Below the pieces are notes generated by a model. It was not told where the DNA came from and made no database searches. It saw only the letters and a list, made by a program, of their open reading frames with translations. 64,000 bases of DNA from Calliphora vicina (lineage: Eukaryota; Arthropoda; Insecta; Diptera; Calliphoridae): contig NC_088783.1 of assembly GCF_958450345.1 (NCBI RefSeq), positions 23,563,701 through 23,627,700 of the forward strand. Direction: 5' to 3'. A program made the position numbers and the translations under genes. Of the stretch, positions 1-11,269 are shown piece by piece. Positions within the stretch are counted from its first letter, which is position 1. Every line of letters begins with the position of its first letter.

Positions 1-196
1 AATAACTTGGAAATGTATTGATATTACCGATTAACATACTTTGTAGTTAATATTACATACCATATGCATTATTTGGAAGTACTTCAGTAAGGACTGACAT
101 AAATGTAATAGAAACGAAACGAGAAATTTCGATAATAACTTTACAACTGGTAGTGAGATCTTATATATATCTACTACTTGGTCTACTATTTGGTCA

Positions 197-368
197 TATT
201 GTCATAATGTCCTAATATATTATGATAGTTTAATCAAATTTTTGTTGTGTTTCAAACAAAAAGGTAAGACTATTTGAACTATGTTTATTGTTTTGTCATA
301 AAATAATATTTTTATTTGTTTAAAACACAACAACAACTATTATAATATATTAGGACATTATGACAATA
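197..368. repeat. Hairpin repeat, about 34-bp arms
   Basis: Positions 197-230 are the reverse complement of 335-368 with about one mismatch; the cores are TATTGTCATAATGTCC and GGACATTATGACAATA. A second, weaker complementary stretch lies just inside each arm, around TTGTTGTGTTT on the left and AAACACAACAA on the right. The unit is about 172 bp and has the form of a foldback MITE. No clear target duplication is visible. It carries no coding sequence. Confidence 0.6.
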
Positions 369-615
369 CGACTAATAGGAGACCGTGTGAATACCCCAAT
401 TATATAATATTAGAAATAAGAATTTCCCGATAACTAATCGTATATGAGTCCAAAATATCAGACGGAGAGAACGCCAGAATCATTGGACCAATAATGACAT
501 AGAATTTACGATTCAGAAGGTTTTTATACTGCATTAACCGACTGCTGCAGTTTTTTTTTCACTGCATACAAATTCATACATGGGCTACATATCCAAGTTA
601 ACCCTTTGATGTCAA

Positions 616-940
616 ATGTTGCTTATAGGCAACATTGCATATTTTCGGTCATAGTTCCTATAGTTTCTGTTATTTTTGTTGACGGTTTTTTCTAACTGAA
701 ACTAATATATGTGAGCATTCGTTTATGAAGTTACATTTTTAAAAGCTTTACAAGTGTTAATTTGCGAGCTTGTTGAAGTGGTGTTCAGACGGGTGCAAAA
801 GAAATTGGAATAAGTTATTCTACAAAAATTCAAATAAAAACTAATCACGCATGAGAAAATGAAATAAAGTTTGCAAAACTTAAAAAATAATTATTTTATG
901 TCAGGAATTTTATGAACACAATGTTGCTTATAGGCAACAT
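616..940. repeat. 20-bp stem-loop repeated twice in the piggyBac 5' region
   Basis: The 20-mer ATGTTGCTTATAGGCAACAT occurs exactly at 616-635 and again at 921-940. Each copy can fold with a 7-bp stem (ATGTTGC/GCAACAT) and a 6-base loop. The first copy lies immediately inside the left terminal repeat. The second ends next to the remains of the transposase start. Subterminal repeats in piggyBac-type elements can bind transposase, so a binding role is a reasonable inference. Confidence 0.7.
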
Positions 941-1549
941 TTGTCCATAGTAGTAATTATTGAAATGCGCCCAAAAAGTCTCATAGAATCAGAATTAAAA
1001 CAGATAATCGATTTCGATTGGAAAATTCTGATGATGCAGAAGGTGAAGAAGAAGAAAAATTATAATTTGGAGACACTAATTGAATCAACAATTACTCAGG
1101 TAGCTGAAAATCTAGTTTCAGAATGCAAACGCTGATGTCGTAAACAAAAGAAGTATATGAATATACCCCGATCAAGACAGAAAAACGAAACATATGTCAT
1201 TGTTGAATTTTCAATTTATGATAGCAAGAAGCTCGTTTGCTATCATAAACTGATATTACGCAAAAGAGGTCGTCCATCGGCAATCCCTTCAAGCATGCAA
1301 TCAGATTCACTGTCACCATTGTCTCCAGCACCATCTAACATTTCAAACGATTAATCACAAAGTTCATCGTCGTCAACAAAACGATCATACCTATCCATGC
1401 GTCTTGATCAAGCCGGTCATTGGGTTGAATTTCGAGCAAAAAGAAGGTGTAGATTATCCCATACCTGTATTCCAAAATCAAAATATCCAAAATGTAAGGT
1501 ACACTTATGTTGCAAGCCACAAACAAAATGTTTTGTTTCATATCACATT
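941..1549 (+). pseudogene. piggyBac transposase remnant (N-terminal tip plus cysteine-rich C-terminus)
   Basis: The frame starting near 962 reads MRPKSLIESELKQII, and a shifted frame continues with the acidic run ENSDDAEGEEEE; both resemble the N-terminal region of piggyBac transposases. After a break the 1157 frame reads KRGRPSAIPSS, a typical linker. Past an in-frame TAA at 1352-1354 the same frame continues from the ATG at 1397 to the stop at 1547-1549. That last stretch has the cysteine-rich zinc-binding pattern of the family: RRCRLSH, a T-C-containing spacer, CKVHLCCK and CFVSYH. The DDD catalytic core is absent, and there are in-frame stops at 1133-1135 and 1352-1354. It cannot encode an active transposase. 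Confidence 0.85.
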
Positions 1550-1764
1550 TGAAATGTATGAAAGAAAAATTAATAAAAATAACATGAAAAATAAAAATTT
1601 TTATTTGTGTTTTACCACAATGGCGCAACATCTCATAACGGTAAAACCATAAGTGATAGAGGCTTGAAATTTATAACAGTTTATATTCAAGGCTCAACCA
1701 ATGACCTAATATATTCAATATATTTTTATCCACGACAACTTTAATTCTGACATCAAAGGGTTAA

Positions 1765-3887
1765 AATGTCAGAACCAAATAAGCACTAAATAATTAAAAA
1801 TTCAAGCACTTGTAAATATAGCTGGAATTTTACTTGAATTAAAATAGTATAAAATAGTACATTTTAAACTTGAAAGATATATGAAAATTTTAAATATTTT
1901 TTTTAATCTAAAAATATTTGACTAAAAATTAAATTTTCCTTTTTACTGGATTCAAATCAATTGCTTGACACTGATCTCAAGACTGGAATTTAACTTTCTT
2001 TCGACTTGAATTCCAGTAAAAATGCCTATTGGGAATGACAATATCTCCAAAAAAAAATGTTAAGCCATTACTCGGTTATTAATAGTTCTGCATGTATTTA
2101 TCTATTCTCGATTGGTATTAAGTAAACATCTGTATAATGAATCAAGCAAAGAAAACCGATAATGGGAATCCAATTTTTATTTGTCGGTTTCTGAGTAATA
2201 TATCTCATCTCAAGATGGGAATATTAGAATCTTCAAAATTAAATCAAGGGCTCGCTATTAGATTTGTACTTCCTTCTTAACTGAATGCAATTCCATCATT
2301 ATTAACATCACTGTCTCAATCTAAAGAGTTTCTGCTCTTCTTTAGCAAAATATTTTCTTTAACCCCCATCTTATTATAAAAAATGTACGGAGGCCACTGA
2401 AATTTCTCCTTGAAATGTGTATTTTTATAACATATTTCTTCATCAACAATATACTGAATTTAAAATCTCAGCTATATGAGAATATTTTGTCTCCAATTAT
2501 ATATAAAATAATGTCGCATTAAGGGGAATGAATATGTCTTGAGATTCCCATCCAGACGTATGAGTGAGTACGAAATCAAGTGAGAGAGAGTCACATTTTG
2601 AGTATAATTGAAATTTGTTTAACAAAATATTTTAACAGCATCTTACTCCCCCCTTTTAATACAAAATAAACACATATAACAAATATTTTAAATTTGTATT
2701 TAGCAAAATAAATTTTTAGTATTTATAACAAAAACCAAATGTGAAAATTTATAGATAAACTTATTTGCTAGCACCTTGTGACCGATATGCATGTGAGGTC
2801 TAGTTGTATTTTGATATTCTCATAACAATGAACATATAGAAAATTTAAAAAATTTATTAACATAACATAGAAAAACTAGATGAGATCCTTTTTAATTTCC
2901 GCTTGAAAACATGAAAACTATTTCCTAGGCTTAGTTTTTTATCAAGTACTTTTGATACGTTCACAGGTATCTTGTACAATAAATTTCTTAATATCTTACC
3001 AACCCCCAAAAGGCGATCTTTCTCCTTTATTATTTCTGCTCACTCTTTCCCTCTCTCTTTAAATTATTTTCTTTTAAACTACGGTTATCCCCCACCATTT
3101 TAAGCTCTACAGCACTCTCACTCACTGCTCCAAATTGCATACAAAAATATTTCAAATATTAAACGAGCATATTTCATTACACTTCGTAAAACTTCGGAAA
3201 CTACGAGAGAGTATGTGTGAGTGTTTGTTTTGATTTCTTGTTTTTCGAGTAGTGCATTTAGAAACGATGTTATTTCGATGTAATTTTGTTGTTTTCTCAT
3301 ATTTCAACTAAGAAAACAATAATAACAGAAACAACAATATAGGCAGCATTGGCGAAAAAAAAAGTTGCATTGAAGCCGTTAACCTCGTAGTGCGTTCGAC
3401 GCCCGAATATGAGTAAAGTAAAATACAAAAACAACAAATATAATAATACTTATAAAATACAAGTTGTAGATAAAAAAGCACACAAAAAATCAACAAAACT
3501 ATATAGTATATAATCGTACATACATATAGATACTATATTGTATGAGAATGAATGTTCGTTCATATGAAGTCATTTGCTAAAATTTGGAACTATGCACACA
3601 CAAAGTGTGTGTATACAATCGGGCATACGGACATACGAGTATAGACGACAACGTTGCAGCGAAGGCGACGATGCACAGTGGTGATGTTTGAAAATGAATA
3701 TTAACTACTAAGCACGATCGCTACAATTGAAATGGGAAAAATCTTAGAAATAGTTATTGCTTTTCTATTAACCGATTTAAACATTTTCCAAATAAGTCAA
3801 ATCTCATTATGATGTAAAAAAAATGCTTAAATTAACTTCAAAGGATTAATTTTTTGATTTTATTTTTAATTAAATTATATTTTAATT
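1765..3887. other. AT-rich DNA without recognisable genes
   Basis: This is mostly A/T-rich unique-looking sequence with short poly-A and poly-T runs. Short frames around 3100-3500 have no family signature. A CA/TG-containing patch with several ACATA/ACATAC steps lies near 3510-3650. No splice-bounded exon or RNA gene could be recognised. Confidence 0.5.
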
Positions 3888-5029
3888 ACACTGTCCAACA
3901 CATTGAGACTTTTTGATTGTAACAGACTAGCTCATTTTTGTAGAATAAACTTATAGTCCAGCTGGTCTGAATTTTTTTTTACAGTGGGTCAAAGTTTTAA
4001 TTTTTTGATCGAAGGACATTATCGAAGGATTGACATTATACTAACTGAAAAAAATGTTGTAAGTAAATATCTGAGAGAATTCTTATTGTCAGAGTTATAT
4101 TGTGGAATTTTATGGGGGTAATTTTTGTGGAAGATCTTAACCCAATATCTCCCATCTTTAGGGGTCAAAGTTGACCCCTTTTTCGAGAAAATTGAAAAAA
4201 GTCTTTTCAAAAAGGACATTTTAGAATTAAAATATTCTACGAAACTTTTTGCAGTAAAATTTCATTGGGGGTCACCAAAGACACAAAAGTTGTAAATAGA
4301 GCCCTTTACGCTTAATTAGCAAAATTAAACGACTTATCGGGTTTCACATTTCTTAAAAATATCTGCAAAAATCCAAGTATGATCCGAATGAGCTGAAATT
4401 TAAAATGTAAGTAGTCCATAAGGAGATCTACAAAATATATGTAAATACATAGTATATGTAAATTATCTCTTTTAGTTCAAGAGATATTTAGGTTTATTTA
4501 TTTATCAAAAATAGATCAAGCAGAAGCTTGATCTTTTTTTTGGTTTTTTAGATATAACGGACCTACGAAGGTTCGAAATTTTTTTTTTAATATTTTCTAT
4601 ATTTGCTATAAAATTTCGAAAACAATAAAAATAACATGCTTACAGTTATCTCATCCCTATAAAAAGTTACGGCAAAAAATATATAAAATTTTGCGGCAAA
4701 AAGTTTTGTAGAATATTTTAATCCTTAAATGTCTCAAATTGACCCCTAAAGAGAGGAGGTAGGTGGTTAAGATCTTCGACAAAAATGATCCCCATAAAAT
4801 TCCACAATATAACTCTGACAATAAGAATTCTCCCAGATATTAACTTACAACATTTTTTTCAGTTGGTATAATGCTACCTTCGATCAAAAAAATTAAAACT
4901 TTGACCCACTGTAAAATAAAATTCAGACCAGCTGGACTATAAGTTTTCTCTACAAAAATGATCTACTCAACATGCCCTTTCAGAATTATAGGGTCGCTAG
5001 TCTGTTCCAAAAATGCTGTTGGATAGTGT
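3888..5029. mobile_element. Non-coding DNA element with inverted repeats of about 350 bp
   Basis: The left end (ACACTGTCCAACA at 3888) and right end (complement ACACTATCCAACA, ending at 5029) begin long inverted repeats. These run from about 3888 to 4250 and from about 4690 to 5029, with many identical blocks such as AGAATTCTTATTGTCAGAGT and its complement. The arms share most of their sequence but have small deletions: the AACATGCCCTTTCAG block is present in the right arm and missing from the left. The central 400 bp includes a short palindrome around AGATCAAGCAGAAGCTTGATCT's core at about 4514-4535. No transposase is encoded, so it is probably a non-autonomous foldback-type element. A rearranged relative lies at 24175-24410. 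Confidence 0.75.
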
Positions 5030-5395
5030 TATTAGATAAATATTTGACTCACAAACATAATTGACATTAATGACTTGATAAAATGTTTACATTAATTTTT
5101 ATTTACAAGCTTAATTTTGATTGGTCACTCTACATTTGTAACTCGACATATTTTTCCATCATATTTGTAATACCGAATAGTCAAGTAAATTCAACGAGAA
5201 ATTTTACAAACTACAAAAAACTTCATATTTATTATATTAGTTTATAAATATGCAAGGTAATTTAGATAATTTATTAATTACAGGAAATATTTACTACCCC
5301 TTTAAAATCCTTTAACTCCTAAGCTAAGAGAGAAAAAATTTGAATGGTTGAATGGAAGCTATTCACACATCTTAATCTTGATTAATGCCTGATAA

Positions 5396-6608
5396 ACTTA
5401 CGATCGCGAACACGACACACTTTGAATATCAAAATAAAATGTTTATTAGGTTTATTTGATGCAGCAACTTGTTTTTACTCAAAGCCACTAAATTTTAATT
5501 AAAATTTTCAGCCAATTTATTATCACGATTACGGAGACTGTTAACACACAATTAGGGGTTTTATACAGGGAATTCCTGGGACAAATTTCCCAAGAATTTT
5601 ACCAATTTTTCACTACCCGATTCCCTTGATTTTTAGTCGGGATTCTCGGCAATTAAAAACTCACGAAACTACAAAGAAAACATGTTAGAACTCTATTTAA
5701 AAAAAAAAAAAATGAAAATTTTTTTTTTACAATTTTTCGTTTATATCTCGGCAATAATAGACCACTTATTGTTATTATTATTTATTTGGGGAAAACTGAA
5801 CGATCTAGAAGTAAAGGTGAATAATCCTCAATGCCAAGATTGACCGGTGCTAATTATTCCAGAAAACACTAGTAGAACAAAGGCCCTACTTTTGATCACG
5901 GCACACCATTTGGTATTTTCAATTATTCACGATTTAGGCATTGAAAGGAAACACAGCAATAGTCCTTGGTATCAATGTCAGTTTTACAATGAGTGTGTTT
6001 TGCAGATGTTGTATTATAAAAAACCTTTGAATCCAATAATTTGGAAATTTTCGAGATCAACATAAATTGTATCTCTTTACTATTCAGTTAAATGTATTGA
6101 TTGCATTCCTTTTAATAAAAGGATTAAGAATTTTTTTTCAATTCATTTTGAAAATGATTAAAATTTAAATAAAACTGAATGAAGAAAAAACATTTTAACT
6201 CGATTTGTAGTAGATTTGAATCTAATCATGCAAAGTTTGAATAAAATCCGTTATTAATTATCTTAAAATTTAATTCAATTTAAATGAAGCTTTTGAAGGA
6301 AGCTAAAGAATTAGATATTGGGAATGAATTTATGAAATGAAAGGCTGATATTTTTTAATTACGGATTAAGATTTTAGTGAATTAAGCTCAAATTGAATTA
6401 ATTACTACGAAGTTATATATATAATGATTGTAACACTAAGCTTGTGTATGAAATTTTGCTATAATATTCATAGTTTACAGTATTATTATATATTTCGGGA
6501 ATAGCCGGGTACCCGGGAATCAAAAAAGGTAGGGAAATTAAAAACCCTACACACAATGATTTAGGTACCGGAACGCGTCATAGGAACATTAACAAAATCA
6601 AATGATTT
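5396..6608 (+). repeat. Dispersed repeat split by a hAT-like insertion
   Basis: The flanks 5396-5552 and 6558-6608 match a second copy at about 44819-45030. Shared blocks include ACGATC(G/C)CGAAC, TCAAAATAAAATG and GATGATTTAGGTACC. In the second copy the two halves are adjacent, which shows that the middle here was inserted later. The class of this older repeat is not recognised and it has no coding potential. Confidence 0.6.
5553..6549. mobile_element. hAT-like non-autonomous element with 8-bp target duplication
   Basis: The perfect 8-bp direct repeat CACACAAT (5545-5552 and 6550-6557) flanks a 997-bp insertion. Its ends are short imperfect inverted repeats: TAGGGGTTTT on the left, TAGGGTTTTT as the complement of the right end. 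The 8-bp duplication and short TAGGG ends fit the hAT superfamily. Both subterminal regions are rich in GGGATTC/CCCGGGAA-type motifs, as in the element at 47984-48738. A 72-codon frame at 5847-6065 matches nothing I recognise. No transposase domain was found. Confidence 0.7.
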
Positions 6609-8569
6609 TCAAAATCCCCAAACTTTGGTTAAAAGCCCCGTCACCATAGTTCACAATTCTTAATTTTGACCTATCTAACGGCACCACAGTGCAAAGTGTA
6701 AGGCGTATGTGATCTTGTATAGCATTTTAGTAGAGTATATTCGTTTAATATAGCATAGTATATCAGCTAAGTAAATATGTTTTTTTTTTTTTTTTTGGTT
6801 GTTATTATTTTTGTAGTAAGTATATAACAAAATTGAATGCCTAAAAATTTACAGAGTAGAGTGTATTTTATTTTTGTTTTTTCCTTTTATGCGTTGTTTT
6901 TTGGCAATTTCGATTTTTCTTTGCCTTTGAGAAGAAACTACAAAAAGACTAAATCAAAATTTCAGTATTTTTAAACCAGTTCTTTGTTGTATTATATTTT
7001 ATTTTACTTTTTGGAGAAATCTCAACTGGTTGCTTCACAAAAATGATCTCAAAACCAAAAAAAAATATAAAATAAAACCTTAGTTTCATTACAGCTCATC
7101 ATCGTCATCATCATCAAAAATTTAGCTTTTTCTGTTTGTTTGTTTGCTTGTCTGTTAAGAAATAGGGTCCATGGATTTGTATAGTGTTTGTTGTGCGCTG
7201 TAAGCTCTATACACGACCACAAATTGTTCAAAGTTGATCAACGGCCCTCTCTCACCTCCCAACCCACCTCTCAACCCTTGTAAAGATCGTTTTTGTGTGC
7301 AATTATGTGCATTGATGCATTTTTTAGGTGTTTTTTTTTGTTTTTGTCGTTGTATTTTCATTGCCATTTCGTTGATATTCTACTACAACTACAAAACTTT
7401 TCGCATTTGGATTTGATGCGAAAGTATGTGCAGCTATTTGGGGCTTCTCTATATAGGACTGTGTAGTTTCAGAGTCATTGTCTGTTCTTATGTACATTGT
7501 ACATTTTATAAATATGTATATAGTATTTTTATTTACTGTTTTACTATGTACAAAAAATGTATTTTATGGATGCACACTCAAGATCAATTGTTTGTTTTCG
7601 TTGTTGTTGTTGTTGTGTGTATATAAAATAATGGTTTTCGTTTGTTATTTTGGGGTTTATACTATATATTGTTGTACTACTTAACTATGTGTTATTTCCA
7701 TTGTTCAAGTTTTCTTATTTTTCTTCTTTTTTTTTGAGAAAGTTTGTGGCATATTACGTTTTATTATTTGAATTTGTGATAAAATGGCGTATCTTCTTTG
7801 TGAAGATCATAGAAAGTGCATTTTTGAATTTTAGACAGAAAAATCTTAAAAGTATTAGATCAGTATATGTAACGATATTTTCAAGATGATTTAGTAACCT
7901 CTGGGATTTTAGATGATCGTTTGTACCCTTTCAGACTAATGACAGGTCTTTAAAAATTCTCAAAAACTACACAAATTTACATTCCAATTTACAATAGCGA
8001 AATTCAATTGTATTTTCATTTCGAATTGTAACAATGAGCGGGAGATTGATTGTTATAAGAAAAAAAGCTTGCCAATATACAATTACAACGCAATGTGAAT
8101 CGTTTAAAAATTATTATTTTTATCTTTAGAAAATAGAGAAAAAACCAATTTAATATTATCAGATAATAAAATGGCATTTTCAAACGTTTATGTGTACATT
8201 TCAGAATAGCTTTGATTTCAAATCATTCTCAATTTGAGACCAAACCTCAATGTTAGCTAGAATAATACTTTTGGCAAAAAAAAAAACACTTTTAATTTCT
8301 CATGTTTCCAATATTCGCGAAGGAACTTCCAACTACATTGTTTGGTTAGCGACACAATATTAAATTTTAGTCAACATTGTTTTATATCTGGGCGGTCACT
8401 TAGGAGGTTTTATAATAGGGTTTTCTAAATAATCCTAACAAAAATATAGTGTACAATTTTATTTTGCATTGAGTAAAAAGCGTTGCTAACGCTTATAGTC
8501 ATTCCAAAAGTCCCAATTTTTCTCAGTTAACGAAGTTACAAAAGTTTGCATCCCTATTCGCAATCAAAA
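6609..8569. other. Low-complexity AT-rich DNA
   Basis: The stretch contains a poly-T run at about 6780-6796 and TTTG/TTG-rich strings, including a short (GTT)n run at about 7596-7616. Overlapping short frames between 7049 and 7889 on both strands are cysteine-, phenylalanine- and valine-rich products of this composition, not credible proteins. Confidence 0.5.
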
Positions 8570-8907
8570 ACAAGTAAGAAAGTATGGTCTGTCAAACCCG
8601 ACCATATAATACCCTACACCAAGTAAATGAGCAAAAACATTTATCTTTTAAAATATCAATAATTTATATTCGTGAGTGATTTTCGGAAGTGGGCCTTATA
8701 TGGCAGCTATGACCAATTATGGACCGAAAACCATGAAATTAGGTCGTGTGATTTATGTCTATATGAAAGTTATTTGTGTTGAAGAATCAAAAAGTGATTC
8801 TAAGTCGATCGGTATACTTTAAGGTGGGTTAGACCAATATTTTTGGGCGTTACAAACATCTGCACAAACGCATTATACCCTCCCCACTATGGTGGCGTAG
8901 GGAATAA
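8570..8907 (+). repeat. Dispersed repeat family 1, internally deleted copy
   Basis: This copy begins ACAAGTAAGAAAGTATGGTC and ends near CCCCACTATGGTGGCGTAGGG. The opposite orientation of the same sequence is found at 51873-52576, about 700 bp long, so this copy is about half length. A hairpin (TATGGTC...GACCATA) lies just inside the left end. Diverged pieces are visible at 15005-15460, 27940-28020, 35850-35985 and possibly 50085-50735. It encodes nothing recognisable, and its class is unknown to me. Confidence 0.7.
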
Positions 8908-10250
8908 CTAGTCTTAAGCCAACATAGAGTTCATGTATTGATCTTGTTGAAGTGTATGAATAGCTGACCATCTAACCGTGCTTTTGTCGATTAAGAGCTG
9001 AAGAGTTCATCTCGTGGATTTTCTCTAGTCGTTTACAGATCTAGATCAAGTCCGAATAATCAAGTCCGAATAAAACACAGGATAGCTCTGTGATGAAGTG
9101 GATTTCAAAGTGGACTTTCTTCAAAGGGCAGACTAAACTTACTAATAGATGCAAACAAAATATGTATTATAACTTTAAAAGCTATTTCGATTTCAATGTT
9201 TCTCCAATTTTAAAAATATTAACCAATTTTATTATAAAATTAACCTTTTTATGAAAGATTTTCGTTTTCATTTATAGCGTTGTATAAACAATTATAGTCT
9301 TGTAATTAATCATCTTCACAGCTTCATTAGTAAAGTAAATTCTCATATACGATTGTTAGTCTAAAAGATTTTTACATGCTATGATTATCAAAAGGAATAC
9401 CCAGCCATCAGCAAATGTCTTTTCGACGTCCTCTGGTTGGATTTCTAAACACGAAAATGTCGTTGATATTTATCGTATATGCACCCAGAATAATAAAATT
9501 GCGAATTTTGACCTGGAATTGTTCTATGTATTGTAAAAACACGTTGTGACAAATATTAGGATGATAGGATAACGTTAACTGGTGCCGCAGAGACGCTGAA
9601 ATTTTGAGCTACATTTACAAGGGGTAAAAATGCAATTTTTTCAGTTTTTGTAAAAATGTTGGCATTTTTACTTTTGCTATATAATTTAATATGTGTAAGT
9701 AATTGTCTTTCTAATAAGATATAAAAGACAAAAATTGGTTAAAAAATGTTAAATTTATTAAAAATTCGGAACAAAGGAACAAAATTATCATATTTTGAGA
9801 AATATTAAAATAAAATCTTATTTTTACTTGAAATATATTTATTTGTATATGAGTTTTTATCTTCGTAGAATACCGTTAATTTAACGGTAGTTTTGAAAAA
9901 ACTCCAATTTCAAATTTATAAAAATTTTGTTATACAAATTTCAGAATTTTTTGATCATCATACAGGAATTTATTGAGAACATATATATATATAAATATAA
10001 ATCAAATGTCGTTCGTTGGTAATTGCATCAGTAGACCAATTTAGACAATTTTTTTTTTTAAAATGTTGGCCATAGCCCAACTTAGGTTTTTACGGAATGA
10101 AAGATTGACCACGCCCACTTTTTTCGATTTATCTAAAATCGGAAAACGGCTACATGATTTGGCTAATTTTTTGTTTAAATAATCATAGTAATCCACTTTA
10201 AGCTTTTACAGAAAGAAAAATTGACCATGCCAGTTGTTTTTCAAGAAGTT
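8908..10250. other. AT-rich DNA, no gene recognised
   Basis: No coding frame or RNA gene is recognised. Around 10080-10140 there is a patch beginning with CATAGCCCAACTTAGG and including GACCACGCCCACTTTTTTCG, a motif typical of dispersed fly repeats. Confidence 0.4.
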
Positions 10251-10540
10251 ATCAAGAAAAGGAGCTAAAACTGTGATCACTCATATATCTGACCAAAAAT
10301 CAATTTTTTATATAAAAACTCAAAATATCTAAATTCTCTAATAACATTTAATCAATGTTATAAGCATTTAATCAAGAAAAGGAGCTCTATCTGTGATCAC
10401 TCATATTTCTGACCAAAAATCGATTTTTTTATATAAAAACTCAAAATATCTAAATTCGCTAATAACTTGGCCAATAAGCGTATAATCAACAAAAAGAGCT
10501 CGATCTGTGATCACTCACATTTCTGACCAGAATTCGATTT
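10251..10540. repeat. Tandem repeat, about 120-bp unit, 2.4 copies
   Basis: The units begin at 10251, 10371 and about 10485. They share ATCAAGAAAAGGAGCT, CTGTGATCACTCATAT and TCAAAATATCTAAATTC. The first two are 120 bp apart; the third is spaced 114 bp and is truncated. The sequence carries no coding signature. Confidence 0.85.
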
Positions 10541-10587
10541 AACACAAAGGGTAGTATTTACAAAAACAGTAGAAAAATAAAAATTAA

Positions 10588-10902
10588 CCCTTAATGGAAC
10601 TTTGGGTTAAAATGACCTCAAACTTGTCAAACTCAATAGTGCTGGTAAAAATTTGATTTTTAAAGGAAGCAAACTTAAGAATATTGTAGTGTGTATTAGA
10701 AAGTAGTAAGTTAATTAATATTTTATTTAGGATTTTTGAAGAATAAAATTAACTTTAACATTTTAGTGTACGTTTGATATGTAATATGTAACTTGAATGA
10801 TACAGTTTATTTAATTAAAAAAACATTAAAATTAGCACCATTCATGTATTTGTCGTGATTTTAAAAGTTGAGTGTCATTTTAACCCAAAGTGCCATTAAG
10901 GG
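10588..10902. mobile_element. piggyBac-type MITE with TTAA target duplication
   Basis: TTAA at 10584-10587 and at 10903-10906 bound a 315-bp unit. Its inverted repeats start CCCTTAATGG(A/C)ACTTTGGG and stay matched for about 29 bases with one mismatch. TTAA target and CCC...GGG ends are the piggyBac hallmark. It has no coding sequence and depends on a transposase supplied elsewhere. Its ends resemble those of the larger element at 598-1764 only in the first five bases (CCCTT), so it is probably a different family. Confidence 0.85.
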
Positions 10903-10928
10903 TTAATTTCCATTCTACATATGTACAC

Positions 10929-11085
10929 CATGTACATATGAGGAGCCGCAGAACAAAACGTACTTTTTTGAAAATTTATTTTTTCTAGAAGATTTCAACC
11001 CAAATATTATAAAAATATCAAATAATCAATTTGTAAAAAAATTCAAAAAAGGACCTTTTGTTCTGCGGCTCCTCATATTTACATG
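10929..11085. mobile_element. Hairpin MITE, about 44-bp arms
   Basis: The arms at 10929-10972 and 11042-11085 are reverse complements with about three mismatches; the core is GAGGAGCCGCAGAACAAAA. Total length is 157 bp with a short AT-rich loop. The GC-rich core stands out from its surroundings. It lies only 23 bp from the TTAA of the piggyBac-type MITE. Confidence 0.75.
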
Positions 11086-11269
11086 ATATCTTTTTAAATC
11101 ATATGTTATTTTGCCTCTAATACATTTTTCCTATTTGAAATATAAACTATAAGTCATGGTATCTGCGGACCAAAATAACTTTCTTTGGAAAATATTGCAA
11201 ACTTATTTCCAAAGTAAGTGCTGTATTAGCAAAAATGTGAATTTGAGAGTGCTGTACTCAAATTTCTTA

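Larger units (their letters stand above)
598..1764 (+). mobile_element. Internally deleted piggyBac element
   Basis: The element is bounded by TTAA at 598-601 and TTAA at 1761-1764, the duplicated target typical of piggyBac. Its termini are perfect 13-bp inverted repeats (CCCTTTGATGTCA at 602-614 and its complement at 1748-1760). The interior encodes recognisable pieces of the N-terminus and the C-terminal cysteine-rich domain of a piggyBac transposase, but the catalytic core is missing. At about 1.16 kb between the TTAAs it is roughly half the length of a full element. Clean ends and TTAA sites suggest it arrived by transposition as a deleted derivative, or was deleted after insertion. Confidence 0.9.
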
